Source: Chlorops oryzae
Taxonomy: Eukaryota > Arthropoda > Insecta > Diptera > Chloropidae
Assembly (NCBI GenBank): GCA_020466095.1
Contig: CM035806.1
Span: 123,927,407-123,991,406, forward strand
Direction of reading: 5' to 3'
DNA length: 64,000 nt
Made by a program: the position numbers and the translations under genes
Part shown: piece by piece, positions 10,691-22,494 of the stretch
How positions within the stretch are numbered: position 1 is the first letter of the stretch
Layout: the number at the start of each line of letters is the position of its first letter
The notes under the pieces: generated by a model
The model's input: only the letters and a program-made list of their open reading frames with translations
What the model was told of the DNA's origin: nothing
Databases searched by the model: none

Positions 10691-11997
10691 ACAAATTCGA
10701 TTTAAAAATCGTGACATTTCAACTATTTGAATGATAAATTCCTTAATTTATTCAGTTAAAAATATATAAATACTCATTTTTGACTAATAAAAATGTTTTC
10801 TTTTCTTTACAGGTTCTTTCCGTTTCCAACAGCCGCTAGGGTATACCAAGAACGTTAATTTTAATTTTAATTCTTTGCTTTATTTTATGTTGGTAATAAC
10901 TCACTAATCGGGTTCGTTTTTTGAAAAGAATATGTTATATGTAGATATTACTTACTAATTAATTAAAATTAATATTAATGAAGCTTCCCCTATACTATAG
11001 GATTTCTCACCTGAGTTGCGAAAATTCACTGACTCTCGATTAAGTTACTTAAATTATGTGCGAGATCATTTTCAGAGTTGCTTAGATTAGCCACTTTGGC
11101 ATGAGCAAGTCTTAACGTGCTGTAGTAAGGCGAAAATTTTGTTCACTTAGACTAATATTAACTCTATTTTGTATTGAAGTTATTAATTAGAAACTGAATG
11201 TTATTTATGTTAACTTAATGAAAAATAAGTCGCTTCATGTCAATGCGACGATATCATAAATATGTGTAAAACACTGTAAAATTGAATTCTAAATTTTTTT
11301 CTTGGTTTTTCTCATACCCCCTTGTAAAATGCATAAAAGTGAAAAATCTTTAATGCCTTGTGCTATTTAAAATTCATTGTCAAATTTTCTGAAATCGTAA
11401 TGTTCTCGGAAAACGATTGAAAAATAACTACGATTCGGTGAATTGTCGGTTTTTTAAAATGTATTTTCTCAAGTAAATTTACTTAAAATTAAGTAACGTT
11501 ATGTTAGGTTATTGGGTAATTGAACCTCAAGAACTCGCGCTGCTGTTTTTTTTTTTTTCTTTATTATGCTAAGTGTATTAAGTTTTGTTTACTAAGAACT
11601 GTCATTTGCGTTACTTTTACCCTAAACATTGTCATAATTGTCATAGTTGTGATGATATCATAATCTTCATTTTACATTTTGATTAGAATAAACTCGTTTA
11701 TTTTCGTTTCTTAAATCCAATGTAAGTCTCAATAACACTCAATAATTCCAGTGCGATTCCTTTCAGTTTCTGCGATTGTTGCAAAAATGGGTCATTGACC
11801 GCCAGCTGAATTGAACGCACTTAAAAATGAAACGCACAAAATGCCTCAATCGCTCACAATGCCGTTTCAAGTGTTCTGTAATTTAATTGAATAATAAATA
11901 CTAATATAGCAGGGTGAGTGAACGTTTTATTCTCTAAAGTAAAGGAGGCTTTGAAAATTCTTATTTTTGGATGGTTACAGTTCACAATATTGCTTGT
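10691..11997. other. No recognisable feature
   Basis: About 1.3 kb of AT-rich sequence with no credible coding region or terminal repeats. Possible splice-like and AATAAA words are no more frequent than expected in such sequence. Confidence 0.4.
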
Positions 11998-12943
11998 TAT
12001 ACCCGACACACTCTGTGTTTGAATGAAATTATGTTTTTCGTATTTAAAGAAATAAATTTTCTTTTCCGTTGTCCTGATTTTATTAGAAAATAAGGTCACT
12101 GCAATTTTTTATTTAATGAAACAAAGAAAATGTAACATTATTTCATATACAAAAGTATACACAGTACGGATGCGTTTCTATATATAGAAATTGTCTTGTC
12201 TTATTATGTAGTGTGCCCCCTAACATGCGATTTTTTGAAAAACCAGTGCTAGGCTTGGAACATTACACTCCGTTTTGCCTGTGCCGGGAATCGAACCTCG
12301 GACCCTGGGATCAAGAGCATAGCACGCATCGCCTACGCTATCCCAGAGCCACCAGACCTATCTAACAACTTAAAAATTAGTACATTCTATGCCTACACGA
12401 CTAAGTGACGGTTTGAAGCAGGAAGGCTTGCCAACAAAATACTAGTTGCTGAAACTGAGCCCTAACCGCCAAATTGACGTAAGTGACAAAAATCAAGTTT
12501 TACAGGAGAGCGTTTTTTCTGAACTTGTTTGCATTGACTGGCATACAAATTATAAAACTTATAGTGCAATATCTTCGTTAATATTGAGCTTATCGTCGTT
12601 ATATTTTACTAGGTGATGAGTTTTAGGCTGTAGAACAGATTTTCATCAAAAAGTCAATTTCGGAAAAAATGTCACGTCAATTTGGCGGTTATGGCTCGAT
12701 ATATACAAACGCATCGTACTGTGCCTATACTTTTGTATATGAAATAATGTTACTTTTTCTTTGTTTCATTAAATAAAAAAATGCAGTGACCTTATTTTCT
12801 AATAAAATCAGGACAACGGAAAAGAAAATTTATTTCTTTAAACACGAAAAACGTGATTTTATTCAAACCATAAAATATGACGAAAAAAACCGCGCCTTAA
12901 GTCTGAAGTATTAAGTGTGCCTATACATTAGTTGATGACTGTA
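11998..12943. mobile_element. Inverted-repeat element (Tc1-like right end) inserted in a family A copy
   Basis: Family A sequence stops after TATACCCGACACACTCTG (11998) and resumes at AATGATCAGCGTCACC (about 12950). Between them, 12019-12185 and 12698-12868 are inverted copies of about 165 bp (TTGAATGAAATTATG against CATAATTTCATTCAA-type ends). The right side continues to GTTGATGACTG-TATA, a Tc1/mariner-like terminus with TA. The left end is shortened. The interior holds a tRNA-derived SINE. Protein coding is absent. The assignment to Tc1/mariner is tentative. Confidence 0.5.
12200..12355 (-). repeat. tRNA-derived SINE head
   Basis: Read on the minus strand, GATAGCGTAGGCGATG (about 12326-12342) fits a polymerase III A box and GGTTCGATTCC (12287-12297) is a perfect B box at tRNA spacing. 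The flanking acceptor halves do not pair, so this is a tRNA-derived SINE promoter rather than a working tRNA. The body appears to run down to about 12200. Confidence 0.6.
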
Positions 12944-12984
12944 TATAGCAATGATCAGCGTCACCAGGAGATTCGATTTAGACA

Positions 12985-13713
12985 TCCGTTTGTCTCTGAT
13001 TGGAGAAATTTGGAGAGCTACAGCAGCGAGCAACGAATGTGGGCCTCTGCATCAATCAAACAAAAACGAAGTACATGAAAATCAGCAAAGAGGAACGGAG
13101 ACGAACAATTGAAAACATAAAAATCAATGAGTTCACGTTTGAAGGAGTAGAAAAGATTAAATACCTGGAAGTGCTAATCACAAATAGCAATCAAATAAAA
13201 GATTGCATCTAAGACCGCATAATGGCGGCAAATAGAAGCTTTTACGCGCACTCAAAAATATTTTATTCCAAGATAGTATCACGAAGCGCAAAAATGAATG
13301 CATACAAGGCCATAATACGGCCAGTGCTCTGTTATGGACCCGAAACATGGACCATGGCGAACTTAGAGGAACAACAAATTCGGATATTTGAGAGGAAAGT
13401 GCTGAGGAGGATATACGGAACAGTCAGTGTCGGAAATGGAAAGTCGCAAAGGCTGAGCTGATTGGGCCATGTCATGCGCATGCCAGAAAGCAGACCGCAA
13501 AAAGCAATTCTGAATTAAAGACCATATGATAACCGCGCAATGGGAAGGCCGCGTATAAGGTGGCCCGATGACGTGCTCAAAGACCTACGTAAGATGCGAG
13601 TCCAAAATTAAAGGGAATTGGTGACGAACAAGCCGTACTGGAAAAGGAAAATTGTTGATGAAGCTAAGGCTCACCCAGAGCTGTAAAGCTGATGATGATG
13701 ATGATGATGATGA
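12985..13713 (+). pseudogene. 5'-truncated non-LTR retrotransposon, RTE-like
   Basis: Two ORFs in line (13000-13212 and 13222-13461) encode the thumb and C-terminal part of a reverse transcriptase: QTKTKYM, KIKYLEVLI, RSAKMNAYKAIIRPVLCYG, RIFERKVLRRIYG. Further C-terminal coding (GHVMRMPES, GRPRIRWPDD) can be followed with stops to about 13670. The element ends in a (GAT)n tract at 13690-13713; short trinucleotide tails are typical of RTE-clade LINEs. It is joined on the left to the CGATTTAGACATC word of family A. Dead copy. Confidence 0.7.
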
Positions 13714-13935
13714 CTTTACCACAAACCGCGAAAATGGAAAATTTAAAAAAATACTTTTTAAAAAAAGTTGATGTACTGAGGTGAGAATGTTTGATAAGGC
13801 TTCCTTGATATAACTGGAATAGTGGAAAAAAAATTGAATGGGTAGTACGTAAAGAAATTGGCAAATTTTAAACCACTAATCCTGAAATTGTGAAATGGGT
13901 ATCGTTTCAAAACTGTTAACGCGTAGATATGTATG

Positions 13936-14960
13936 TGTACTAGACATGACGTTAAAAACGACTTTTTGGAATTTCTTAGGGGCCAAAGGACTTTCTGTCT
14001 CTGTATGCATGCAAAGACTGAAGACACGAACGCGAAAACAGTGAATAATGCGTTTCAAAAAATATTTGTTTTGAATTATTTTTATGAATAGAAACCACTA
14101 ACTGATTTTAATGGTTATAGTCTCAAAAAATTCGTCATAGATTGGGGTTTGCGGCATTTGAGTCGAAAATTTAATTTTTTATGCTAGGATTATTATTTGG
14201 CCAGTAAGGAGAAGGAACTCAAAATGCAGTTTTAAAAATGGGTAATAATTATAACATATTATTGAAACATAACAAAAACTAATCCTATATTCTTCATATT
14301 AGGCTCGTTTAAAAGGTAATTTTTTTAAATTATTCTAATATGCATACCGAACATGCTCGTTCTTGTTCCTACGGCATCTATATCATAGATTGAAGTTCGT
14401 GAGGTATTTTTCTTTAATTTAAGCCAAATCTTGTATGGTGACCCCCCTAAGGAGGGCAGATAGAGGATAGGTATGTTCGAAGAAATTGTTAAGGGTAACA
14501 AAATAATGCGGGTCGGTCATACATATCATCTCTCTAGGAGGGGTTTGACTGTAGTGACGGCCATTTTTAATGAAAATAGAAAAACATACATTTTAACCCA
14601 TTTATGCCATTGGTGCGTGTATTGCACCAATTTTATAAAAAGGGTACTTTTATATGGGAGCCCCCTTGAGGAGGGGAGATAGGGGGAAATTTTGTTGAGA
14701 TAAAATGTTACGGGGGAAAAATTAATGGGGGTCGCTCTCACATTTTACCCACTTTCTGACCTCCCTTACAGAGTTATGGCGACATTAGTAAGATTTGGCG
14801 GGGTTTTTGTGAAATTTGACCCCCGTGGGGCACGTCTAAGCGTCGTCCTACAGAAAAAAAATTTTGGCCCATAAAGTTTTTCGAGGAACCCTACAAAATG
14901 AGACCACCCCACCTAAGAAATTCCAAAAAGTCGTTTTTAACGTCATGTCTAATGTGTACG
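13936..14960. mobile_element. Possible DNA element with 48-bp inverted repeats
   Basis: TAGACATGACGTTAAAAACG at about 13942 and its reverse complement at about 14933 extend to roughly 48 matching bases on each side (including CTTTTTGGAATTTCTTAGG). Inside are two related blocks with GGAGGGCAGATAGAGG and GAGGGGAGATAGGGGG. No transposase and no clear target duplication; low assurance of exact ends. Confidence 0.45.
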
Positions 14961-15067
14961 GTATAATTTTCAAATAATGACTGTTTTATTACGGTTATAA
15001 TCGGACCATGACTACCACCCGCGAAATTTTGCAAAGCTTTAATTTTCACTATTTGAAATCGTTCTTT

Positions 15068-15245
15068 TAGGCAGTGAGGGAAAGAGAGAGAAAGAGAGAC
15101 AGAGAAGGAGAGAGAGGAACAGACGGAGAAAAGGCGGGAAATGCCGAAAAATTGTGGGAAATGGCAGGAAAAAGCGGGAAATGGCGGGAAATAGAAAATG
15201 CCGGGAAAAGGCGGGAAAGGGCGTGAAATGGCTGGAAAATGGGTG
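15068..15245. repeat. GA-rich tract passing into a GGCGGGAAAT minisatellite
   Basis: GAGAGAAAGAGAGACAGAGA-type low-complexity sequence followed by about ten loose copies of GGCGGGAAATG. Open frames across it (SLSLSFP-like or FPPFPAF-like) are artefacts of the repeat. Confidence 0.8.
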
Positions 15246-15548
15246 ATCACAAACATACACATCCATTTATATATATATATAGATAAAAGAACTGAGTTTC
15301 CATTAAATCGACTTTCAATTGGGCTGAGGGAAATTCAATTCTGTAAATTGCGTCGGGTAGGTACTGTCAATGCGAAGGTTTGTATGTTATTTTTATGCAA
15401 GTGTGCCTATTTGTTTGTGATATAATGGACAAAAACCTGCGGATACATTATTATTCACTCTTAAACATGTTTAAAATAAGTATTGATCAGATAGCTATAG
15501 CTACGGTGATCACAAATTGAAATTGAAACAAGTACGGGTGTTATAGTC
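15246..15548. other. No recognisable feature
   Basis: AT-rich spacer with a short (TA)n run at about 15270; no gene or terminal repeat seen. Confidence 0.4.
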
Positions 15549-17177
15549 AGGCGAGCCTGACAATAGAATACCCGACACAAACACACGTGTTCAAATAATT
15601 TTTAATATCAAGAGGTGTTTAAGGCCATAAGGGGCCCCATATGCCGACTTTTGTTAAATATCTTTATGAAAACCGCCCCTTTGTCACGCCCACTTGTCCA
15701 ATTTTTTTGAATTCTAATCGGAATCTTAAATACACTCCAAATCCTAAGCTTCATTGAAATATTTGGAAAAAGTCCGATTTTGAGGCAGTTTTGGGATTTT
15801 TGTGATAGACCCTCCCAACAAGCAAAATAGGGAAATATAACCAGCGTTAGGTCCATTCGACCTATTTTGGTTATATTTTACCTATTTTTGACTTAATTTC
15901 TGCCTTAAAAATGCCCTAACTTCAAAGTAAGTTTTACAAGGTCAAAATTACCTATTTTCGACCTATGTTAGGGCTTAAAAGTCAATGTGACTTTAAAGAA
16001 TATTTTAAGTGGAAAATAAGTAATACAGTCCCTCTTAAATGCCCTAATAGTGCCTTAACTTTGATTTCCAGATTAGGTAAGTTTTTTAAGGCATATGGAC
16101 CAAATTTTTGACTTAATTTCGACTATTAAGTCCGTTCGACTTTTACGGCGATATTAGGTCAAAAAAAAATTACTAGTTTTGTTGCCTTTCTGACCTGTAA
16201 GTCGGAACGCCTTGATTATTCGACTTTTAAGTCGAAATGCCTCTGAAGGAAAAACACAAAGCTAAAACAAAACGTATGCCCTATTTTGACCTAAAAGGAC
16301 CATTATGTAAAGCACCGTTGAGGGCATAAGAAGTGTGCGTTTTAATTAATGCATTTTTATTCGGCCAGAATAAAATTCCATTTAGTTCCCAATTGCGAGT
16401 AACATATTCATACTCTAAACGCGAAGAAGCACGGCGAGTTTTAATTATGGCCACGACTTTATACATTAAATTTATTCCTAACACCAACTTAAACAATTAC
16501 TGCTAAAATCACAAACAACTGAAAACAGAAAGCAACGCAAATGAAAGCTGGAAGTAGCATAAAAGAGCTGAAATTGACGGAAAAATCTATAAATTTCCGC
16601 ATGCCCGCCCTCGATGTTGCATGCTCGGCTGCAGCTCTGTGAACCTGACATCGAAGTTGAAGGAAAAAATTTTTTTTTGATTGCAAAGGTTTGTACCAGT
16701 TTAGTACCTGATTGTACCACCTTTTATTTCGTTAGTACCAAAAATTCGCTAATGCGGAACTTTTGTATGAGAATCCGCAAATGCGAAACTTTTAGTACTG
16801 GGTCCGCATCCGCACGAATTTCAAAATTTTCATTCGCAAACGTTTAAAAACCGCGCCCGAAGCATATCTGGGTGGTACCCCTCACCCCTTGACGTACGGT
16901 ATGAACGCGACATCACGCAGCGTCGAGGCAATAAGTAATGAAAATAATGGTTTCACTCTCGATAGTATCTGTATGTACCATCATTTTTTAACCATCTAGC
17001 GACTTCCCCCCCTATAATATACCCCCCTCCGAAATTTTACGTTAGCCAGTAGTATTTAAATGTCAAGGGTAAGTTCCAAATCGCTAGTACTTTTATGTAA
17101 CTTTATATTTATGTTCAAAACATCAACTAGATAATTGGTACTATCGTCCGCAATCATTCAAAAACTCCTTTTGATGT

Positions 17178-18241
17178 TGGTACTAACATTTTTAAACATG
17201 GTACTAACCTTTTTAAGGAGGTACTAACGTCCAAAACAATTTTATACACTATTGAAATCTTTTTGGTGTTGGTACTAACGTTTTTAAACATGGTACTAAC
17301 GTTTCTACGTTGGTACTAACGTCCACAACAATTTAAAACACTATTGAAATCTTTTTGGTGTTGGTACTAACGTTTTTAAACATGGTACTAACGTTTCTAC
17401 GTTGGTACTAACGTCCACAACAATTTAAAACACTATTGAAATCTTTTTGGTGTTGGTACTAACGTTTTTAAACATGGTACTAACGTTTCTACGTTGGTAC
17501 TAACGTCCACAACAATTTTAAAACACTATTGAAATCTTTTTGGTGTTGGTACTAACGTTTTTAAACATGGTACTAATGTTTCTACGTTGGTACTAACGTC
17601 CACAACAATTTTATACACTATTGAAATCTTTTTGGTGTTGGTACTAACGTTTTTAAACATGGTACTAACGTTTCTACGTTGGTACTAACGTCCACAACAA
17701 TTTTATACACTATTGAAATCTTTTTGGTGTTGGTACTAACGTTTTTAAACATGGTACTAACGTTTCTACGTTGGTACTAACGTCCACAACAATTTTATAC
17801 ACTATTGAAATCTTTTTGGTGTTGGTACTAACGTTTTTAAACATGGTACTAACGTTTCTACGTTGGTACTAACGTCCACAACAATTTTATACACTATTGA
17901 AATCTTTTTGGTGTTGGTACTAACGTTTTTAAACATGGTACTAACGTTTCTACGTTGGTACTAACGTCCACAACAATTTTATACACTATTGAAATCTTTT
18001 TGGTGTTGGTACTAACGTTTTTAAACATGGTACTAACGTTTCTACGTTGGTACTAACGTCCACAACAATTTTATACACTATTGAAATCTTTTTGGTGTTG
18101 GTACTAACGTTTTTAAACATGGTACTAACGTTTCTACGTTGGTACTAACGTCCACAACAATTTTACACACTATTGAAATCTTTTTGGTGTTGGTACTAAC
18201 GTTTTTAAACATGGTACTAACGTTTCTACGTTGGTACTTAC
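17178..18241 (+). repeat. 92-bp tandem array, left arm of the foldback
   Basis: About 11 units with a period of 92 bp, measured between successive GTACTAACGTTTTTAAACAT starts at 17641, 17733 and 17825. Each unit holds three GGTACTAACGT motifs separated by TTTTAAACAT and TTCTACGTT, then CACTATTGAAATCTTTTTGG. The outermost unit is diverged. Confidence 0.93.
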
Positions 18242-18814
18242 GTCCAAAGATAAAATATATTCTGAAATATATATTAAATTTAAATGTAAGAGAAAAAATT
18301 GTTGAAGTCAATAGCAAAATTGAAATTTTCAAAAATCTTTTTTATGGGTCTTCAACGGACAACGTATTTGCACCATCGAATGTAAACAAGCTGAATCATT
18401 CCATTTTAAATACATACAAGCATTCTTATGCTCATACATGGAGAACTTCTTTTCCCTTCCACCGTCCTTCCTGGAACGAAATTTGCTCATTTCAATCAAT
18501 CCTACTAAAAAAAAATTTCAAAAGTATGATACAGTGTGCAAATATCGATTCTCTTACTTTCATTTTATGAAAAAATTTTAATAATCTATAAATTATGAAT
18601 ATAAAACTCAGCAAAATAGCTTTCTTATTGTCTACAAACAATTTGATAACATTTCAATTTTTATTTTACTATAAAAATTATATCAATTATAAGTAAAATA
18701 GAACTTGTCTGAAGAAAGATTTGAAATAGTCAAATATTGCACACTGTGTTCGGCTATTTTTTCTTGGTATCGTCAAGCAGCCTTTGCATGCGCACAAGCA
18801 TAAAAAACTTCCAA
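18242..18814. other. Loop of the foldback element
   Basis: About 570 bp unique, AT-rich. A 14-bp inverted pair (CAGTGTGCAAATAT near 18531 and ATATTGCACACTGT near 18734) is the only internal structure seen. A short ORF from the array runs in but has no recognisable domain. Confidence 0.5.
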
Positions 18815-20125
18815 ACGTTAGTACCATGTTTAACAACGTTAGTACCATCACCAAAAAGATTTCAATAGTGTATAAAATTGTTGTGGACGTTAGTACCAAC
18901 GTAGAAACGTTAGTACCATGTTTAAAAACGTTAGTACCAACACCAAAAAGATTTCAATAGTGTATAAAATTGTTGTGGACGTTAGTACCAACGTAGAAAC
19001 GTTAGTACCATGTTTAAAAACGTTAGTACCAACACCAAAAAGATTTCAATAGTGTATAAAATTGTTGTGGACGTTAGTACCAACGTAGAAACGTTAGTAC
19101 CATGTTTAAAAACGTTAGTACCAACACCAAAAAGATTTCAATAGTGTATAAAATTGTTGTGGACGTTAGTACCAACGTAGAAACGTTAGTACCATGTTTA
19201 AAAACGTTAGTACCAACACCAAAAAGATTTCAATAGTGTATAAAATTGTTGTGGACGTTAGTACCAACGTAGAAACGTTAGTACCATGTTTAAAAACGTT
19301 AGTACCAACACCAAAAAGATTTCAATAGTGTATAAAATTGTTGTGGACGTTAGTACTAACGTAGAAACGTTAGTACCATGTTTAAAAACGTTAGTACCAA
19401 CACCAAAAAGATTTCAATAGTGTATAAAATTGTTGTGGACGTTAGTACCAAAGTAGAAACGTTAGTACCATGTTTAAAAACGTTAGTACCAACACCAAAA
19501 AGATTTTAAGTGTGTAAAATTGTTGTGGACGTTAGTACCAACGTAGAAACGTTAGTACCATGTTTAAAAACGTTAGTACCAACACCAAAAAGATTTCAAT
19601 CGTGTATAAAATTGTTGTGGACGTTAGAACCAACGTAGAAACGTTAGTACCATGTTTAAAAACGTTAGTACCAACACCAAAAAGATTTCAATAGTGTATA
19701 AAATTGTTGTGGACGTTAGTACCAACGTAGAAACGTTAGTACCATGTTTAAAAACGTTAGTACCAACACCAAAAAGATTTCAATAGTGTATAATATTGTT
19801 GTGGACGTTAGTACCAACGTAGAAACGTTAGTACCATGTTTAAAAACGTTAGTACCAACACCAAAAAGATTTCAATAGTGTATAAAATTGTTGTGGACGT
19901 TAGTACCATGTTTAAAAACGTTAGTACCAACACCAAAAAGATTTCAATAGTGTATAAAATTATTGTGGACGTTAGTACCAACGTAGAAACGTTAGTACCA
20001 TGTTTAAAAACGTTAGTACCAACACCAAAAAGATTTCAATAGTGTATAAAATTGTTGTGGACGTTAGTACCTCCTTAAAAAGGTTAGTACCATGTTTAAA
20101 AATGTTAGTACCAACATCAAAAGGA
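18815..20125 (-). repeat. 92-bp tandem array, right arm of the foldback (inverted)
   Basis: Same unit in reverse complement (ACGTTAGTACCAACAC), about 14 copies. There is one shortened unit near 19890-19920 and scattered single-base variants (for example GTTAGAACC at 19626). It has more units than the left array, so arm length has changed by unequal exchange or slippage. Confidence 0.93.
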
Positions 20126-20667
20126 GTTTTTGAATGATTGCGGACGATAGTACCAATTATGTAGTTGATGTTTTGAACATAAATATAAAGTTACATAAAA
20201 GTACTAGCGATTTGGAACTTACCCTTGACATTTAAATACTACTGGCTAACGTAAAATTTCGGAGGGGGGTATATTATAGGGGGGGAAGTCGCTAGATGGT
20301 TAAAAAATGATGGTACATACAGATACTATCGAGAGTGAAACCATTATTTTCATTACTTATTGCCTCGACGCTGCGTGATGTCGCGTTCATACCGTACGTC
20401 AAGGGGTGAGGGGTACCACCCAGACATGCTTCGGGCGCGGTTTTTAAACGTTTGCGAATGAAAATTTCGAAATTCGTACGGATGCGGACCCAGTACTAAA
20501 AGTTTCGCATTTGCGGATTCTCATACAAAAGTTCCGCATTAGCGAATTTTTGGTACTAACGAAATAAAAGGTGGTACAATCAGGTACTAAACTGGTACAA
20601 ACCTTTGCAATAAAAAAAAAAATTTTTCCTTCAACTTCGATGTCAGGTTCACAGAGCTCTCGGCTGC

Positions 20668-21613
20668 TTCCGTCAAACTGAGGCAAGAGCGTAAGCAATA
20701 CATGTGAGTGGCTGTCGCAAAAAAAAGTTTAAATGCCTTATTAGAGCAAAAATAAGTAATAAATTCCTTAACAGGGATAACTTAAGGAAAAATAACTATA
20801 AAAGCCATTTTAGGGCAGAAGCTATTATAAGAAACATGACTTTGAAGGCACAAATACTTAATTAGGGAAATGCGACTTATAGGTCGAGAGTTGAAAGTCA
20901 ATTTTCCCTATTAGGTTAGGAAATAAAGGAAACTCGACTTTGTGGCCCAATTTTATGTTCCGCCATGTCTTTCGAATGGCGGATTGCGAATTCTTCTTCT
21001 GCATCTGTTTTTTCTATACGAAAAATAATTTTTTTTTAACAAAAATTTATTTTATTCACATCAATGAGATGGCCCCTGAAAAATGAAGAAGTACAAGGAG
21101 CACTTTCACCATAAATCCAAGCTCGCATATACATTAAGGTTTTATGAATCGCAAAATATTTTTTAATCAAGTCCACATTTTATTTATTATTCATTTCATA
21201 AGACATACTTAATAGAAAATCTTTCGCTCATTGTTGAATTGAAGTAATACGTATGACTGAATAAGATATTATCTATTTATATATCTCTCTCACTTTTTGT
21301 CGTTTCCTTTTGCGTTCGTTTTCGTCTCGTTCTTTTCATTTCATTCTGTGCCCAATTTAGGTTAGAATTTGGTAATTTCGACTTCGTTTCGACCTAATTT
21401 TGGTCGAACTGCCTTCTCAATGCCCTAACTTTAAAGACGAAATTCCCTATTATGCCCTATTATTACCGCCAAACGACTTCCATTCTATTACCCACTTACG
21501 TCGAATGGACGTCGTACGGACGTAATTATGCCCTATTTAGGGCAGGGCAAAGAAATATTCTGCCCTAAAATAGGTAAGAAATTACCAATTTTGGTACTAT
21601 TTTGCTAGTTGGG
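20668..21613. other. Right part of the CCCAAC element
   Basis: Non-coding, with AGGGCA, GACTTATAGGTCGAG and CGACCTAATTTTGG words scattered to the right end. Nothing else seen. Confidence 0.5.
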
Positions 21614-22494
21614 CTAGTACTAGAGGTACCCTTAATAATGGACAGATCTAGGATTTTTTTTGGGAGGATGTTTATGGCTACAAAGGAAGCATAAGTGCCA
21701 ACTTTCGTTCAAGTCCCATTTGAATTTCGTGTGTAGGAGAGAGTTTTCGAAAAACGCCCTTCTGCCACGCCCACTTTTCCAATTTTTTAAATCACAGTAC
21801 TTGCCTTTAAACATGTTCAAATACTAAATTTCAACAAAATATCTTGAAAAACTCCGATTTTAAAGCAGTTTTTGTGATTTTCGTAACAGACCCTAGTACT
21901 GGAAGTACCCCTTAAAATGGTCCGATCGGGTCCATTCTCGAGCTTCTCGAGCTCCTGGTGACGCTGATCATTTCTATATATATTTTGTATGGTCTATCTC
22001 GACTGGTTCTGGGTGTTACACACAACCACACAAATGCAATATACCCTCGACACAGAGTGTGTCGGGTATAAAAATTGAAAATAGGGGAGAGGAGCCTAAT
22101 ACCGCACAGCGGCTAATTCCGTACAGGCGATTTCTAACAGAAATAATCGATAATCATATGTTTCTATTTTTTTTAAATGTTCGTTTAGTACTCTTTAGTA
22201 CATGTCAGATGTTATTTCATCAGTCTGCGGAAAGTTTTTCGTGAGATTGCACGTGGTTTGTTTTTGCGGTCGCTGATATAACTTTTCATCGTCAGAAAAT
22301 AAGCCGTAAGTAGATATTTTTATAGAATTTTGGGCCAAAGGTCTGTTTTTTAACGATTTGAGTTTGTAAGGAAGAATATCTTGACGGTTTTTAACAGAGG
22401 TATAGTTATTTTTATAACTATAAGGTTTTTAACCCCAAAACTCGAGTTCGGGTAATTCCGTACAGTGTACGGTATTACCCGCTTTCATATAAAT

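Larger units (their letters stand above)
16633..20658. mobile_element. Foldback-type element with long tandem-repeat inverted arms
   Basis: The left arm begins AGCTCTGTGAACCTGACATC and the right arm ends with its reverse complement. The 9-bp direct repeat CTCGGCTGC flanks the element (16624-16632 and 20659-20667), the target size known for Foldback and Mutator-like elements. The arms are about 1.6 kb (16633-18241) and 1.84 kb (18815-20658); most of each arm is a 92-bp tandem repeat. The loop (18242-18814) is AT-rich, with no convincing protein. No transposase is encoded, so movement would depend on a partner element. Confidence 0.85.
15814..21613. mobile_element. CCCAAC-ended DNA element, itself interrupted by a foldback element
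   Basis: The ends are CCCAACAAGCAAAATAG on the left and the reverse complement of CCCAACTAGCAAAATAG on the right. Compared with the empty site in the left arm (GGTACCTCTAGTACTAGGGTC) the only duplicated flank is CT (15812-15813, 21614-21615). Without the nested foldback and its duplicated 9 bp it is about 1.77 kb. The interior has no credible protein. Instead it is filled with scattered words such as GCCCTAA, CGACTTTTAAGTCGAA and CCTATTTT on both strands. I cannot assign it to a superfamily. Confidence 0.75.
15549..22070. repeat. Family A repeat of the right arm, split by the CCCAAC element
   Basis: Reverse orientation copy. It ends GTGTCGGGTATA at 22070 and, at the other side, GAATACCCGACAC at about 15568, preceded by the hairpin TCAGGCGAGCCTGA (15546-15560). 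Removing the insertion 15814-21613 leaves about 0.7 kb matching the left-arm copy. The hairpin next to a TACCC end is shared in design with family B at 61.2 kb. Confidence 0.7.

Noticed and set aside
12277..12352. Functional tRNA gene
   Set aside because: A and B boxes are good but the acceptor stem does not pair and the body continues as a SINE.
14891..15266. Two overlapping ORFs rich in Phe, Pro and Ser (minus)
   Set aside because: They translate the GGCGGGAAAT and GAGA tracts; composition is an artefact.
18139..18570. 143-codon ORF across the left array and loop, and similar ORFs in the right array
   Set aside because: The frame is produced by the tandem repeat; the rest has no domain.
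17178..20125. CRISPR-like or satellite-only reading of the 92-bp arrays
   Set aside because: Units are contiguous with no variable spacers, inverted between two blocks, and enclosed by shared termini with 9-bp duplications, so they are foldback arms.
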